In this document: positions 13,523 through 14,440 of the stretch, piece after piece
How the letters are laid out: each line of letters starts with the position of its first letter
Numbering within the stretch: the stretch's first letter is position 1
From: Croceicoccus sp.
GTDB taxonomy: Bacteria; Pseudomonadota; Alphaproteobacteria; Sphingomonadales; Sphingomonadaceae
Reading direction: 5' to 3'
Assembly (NCBI GenBank): GCA_029936705.1
Contig: JAPYSD010000035.1
Location: 1 to 14,440, forward strand
Length of the DNA stretch: 14,440 bases
Translations under genes and position numbers: made by a program
Notes under the pieces: model-generated
What the model saw: only the letters and a program-made list of their open reading frames with translations
The model's database searches: none
What the model was told of the DNA's origin: nothing

Positions 13523-14440
13523 ATGACAGACACGCCAGCCGCCGTCCCCAGCCACGAAAGGGCCATCCGCAGAGGGGACAGTTTCACCGATCTTTTGCTG
13601 TCGTGGCGCCTGTGGTGGCGCCATTCGGTATGTGCCAGCGTCGACCAGGCCGACGTGATCGAACAGCGGCGCGAAGAGGCGGTGATTTCGGCGCGCTACC
13701 TGTTCATGCTGGCCATGTCGGCGGGCATCGCGGTGCTGGGGCTGCTGCTGTCCTCGCCAGCGGTGGTGATCGGCGCGATGCTGCTGTCGCCGCTGATGGG
13801 CCCGATCATCGGGCTGGGTTTCAGCCTGGCGACGGGCGATTTCGGCTGGCTGCGCAAGTCCGCCAAGGCGCTGGCGGTGGGAACCGTCATATCGATCGGC
13901 TTTACCGCGCTGATCGTGGCGCTGTCGCCGATCCAGACCGTGACCGAGGAGATCGCGGCGCGCACGCGGCCCAACCTGTTCGACCTGTTCGTCGCGCTGT
14001 TCTCGGCACTGGCGGGTGCCTATGCGATGATCCGTGGGCGCGAGGGAACCGTCGTCGGCGTTGCCATCGCCACCGCCCTGATGCCGCCGCTGGCGGTGGT
14101 GGGTTTCGGCCTCGCCACCTTCAACTGGACGGTCTTTTCGGGCGCGTTGCTGCTCTATGTCACCAACCTCATCACCATCGCGCTGACCGCGACGGTGATG
14201 GCGCGGCTTTACGGGTTCAGGACGAACCTGACCCACAACCAGACGCGGTTTCAGGACATCATCGTGATCGCGGCATTTCTGGGCCTGGCCGTGCCGCTTG
14301 GGCTGTCGCTGAACCAGATCCGCAAGGAAGCGCTGTTCACCCGGCAGGCAAATGCGGCGATTTCCGACAGTTTCGTCCCGAACGCGCGGGTTTCGTCGAT
14401 CGACATCGATTTCGAGGGGCAGCCCGTCGGCGTCATCGCG
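13523..14440 (+). CDS. DUF389 family membrane protein (3' end outside the window)
   Basis: The frame from ATG 13523 is open to the window edge and encodes 306 residues, so the gene is truncated on the right. The N-terminus is cytoplasmic and basic, then at least six hydrophobic segments follow. Motifs diagnostic of DUF389 are SSPAVVIGAMLLSPLMGPI (about 77-95), NLFDLFVALFSALAGAYA (about 150-168) and GVAIATALMPPLAVVG (about 178-193). A soluble domain starts near residue 275. The function of the family is unknown; the proteins resemble transporters. No clear ribosome site precedes the ATG, and the start could be later. It is divergent from GH15 with a shared 104-base gap in which I found no convincing promoter boxes. 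Membership is well supported by the motifs; a role is not. Confidence 0.85.
   Translation, partial: MTDTPAAVPSHERAIRRGDSFTDLLLSWRLWWRHSVCASVDQADVIEQRREEAVISARYLFMLAMSAGIAVLGLLLSSPAVVIGAMLLSPLMGPIIGLGFSLATGDFGWLRKSAKALAVGTVISIGFTALIVALSPIQTVTEEIAARTRPNLFDLFVALFSALAGAYAMIRGREGTVVGVAIATALMPPLAVVGFGLATFNWTVFSGALLLYVTNLITIALTATVMARLYGFRTNLTHNQTRFQDIIVIAAFLGLAVPLGLSLNQIRKEALFTRQANAAISDSFVPNARVSSIDIDFEGQPVGVIA

Noticed and set aside
1..14440. tRNA, rRNA, CRISPR arrays, insertion sequences or attachment sites
   Set aside because: I looked for cloverleaf-like stems, regularly spaced repeats and transposase motifs on both strands and found none.

Overview
The window is high-GC DNA from what looks like a sphingomonad (Alphaproteobacteria, order Sphingomonadales). 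That placement rests on gene content and codon use, not on a marker gene: a short CpaA-type prepilin peptidase, an orphan TonB, a TelA/XpaC-like pair followed by a polyhydroxyalkanoic acid system protein, and an entericidin-type lipoprotein. I see no rRNA, tRNA, CRISPR array, insertion sequence or sign of recent transfer. Coding density is high, and no gap exceeds about 190 bases.

Bases 1-1329 (+) hold the tail of an unidentified gene, a prepilin peptidase and a TonB protein. Bases 1330-1509 are a leader rich in small hairpins. Bases 1510-7087 (+) form the most coherent block. It contains a two-domain GT4 glycosyltransferase, an overlapping GH130 mannoside phosphorylase/hydrolase, mannose-1-phosphate guanylyltransferase (ManC) and mannose-6-phosphate isomerase (ManA), and a DUF2721 membrane protein (7129-7569) follows. 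ManA makes mannose-6-phosphate, ManC makes GDP-mannose, the glycosyltransferase probably spends a sugar nucleotide on a glycan, and GH130 enzymes cleave beta-mannosides, often by phosphorolysis to mannose-1-phosphate, which is ManC's substrate. The block can therefore be read as a build-and-recycle mannoside module. The actual product is unknown.

Bases 7577-10006 (-) form a compact operon: TelA-family protein, XpaC-like membrane protein, then a polyhydroxyalkanoic acid system protein. Bases 10111-11226 (-) encode a GluR0-like protein in which a two-lobed amino-acid-type binding domain is split by a potassium-channel pore with an intact TVGYGD filter. A 43-residue entericidin-type lipoprotein (11411-11542, +) runs divergently from it and converges on a GH15 glucoamylase/trehalase-like enzyme (11565-13418, -). 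From 13523 a DUF389 membrane protein (+) runs off the right edge.

The items most worth a second look are the GT4-fusion/GH130/ManC/ManA module, the unknown C-terminal half of the glycosyltransferase, and the ligand-gated potassium channel homologue. All functions are inferred from sequence motifs recognised by eye. No database search was run.
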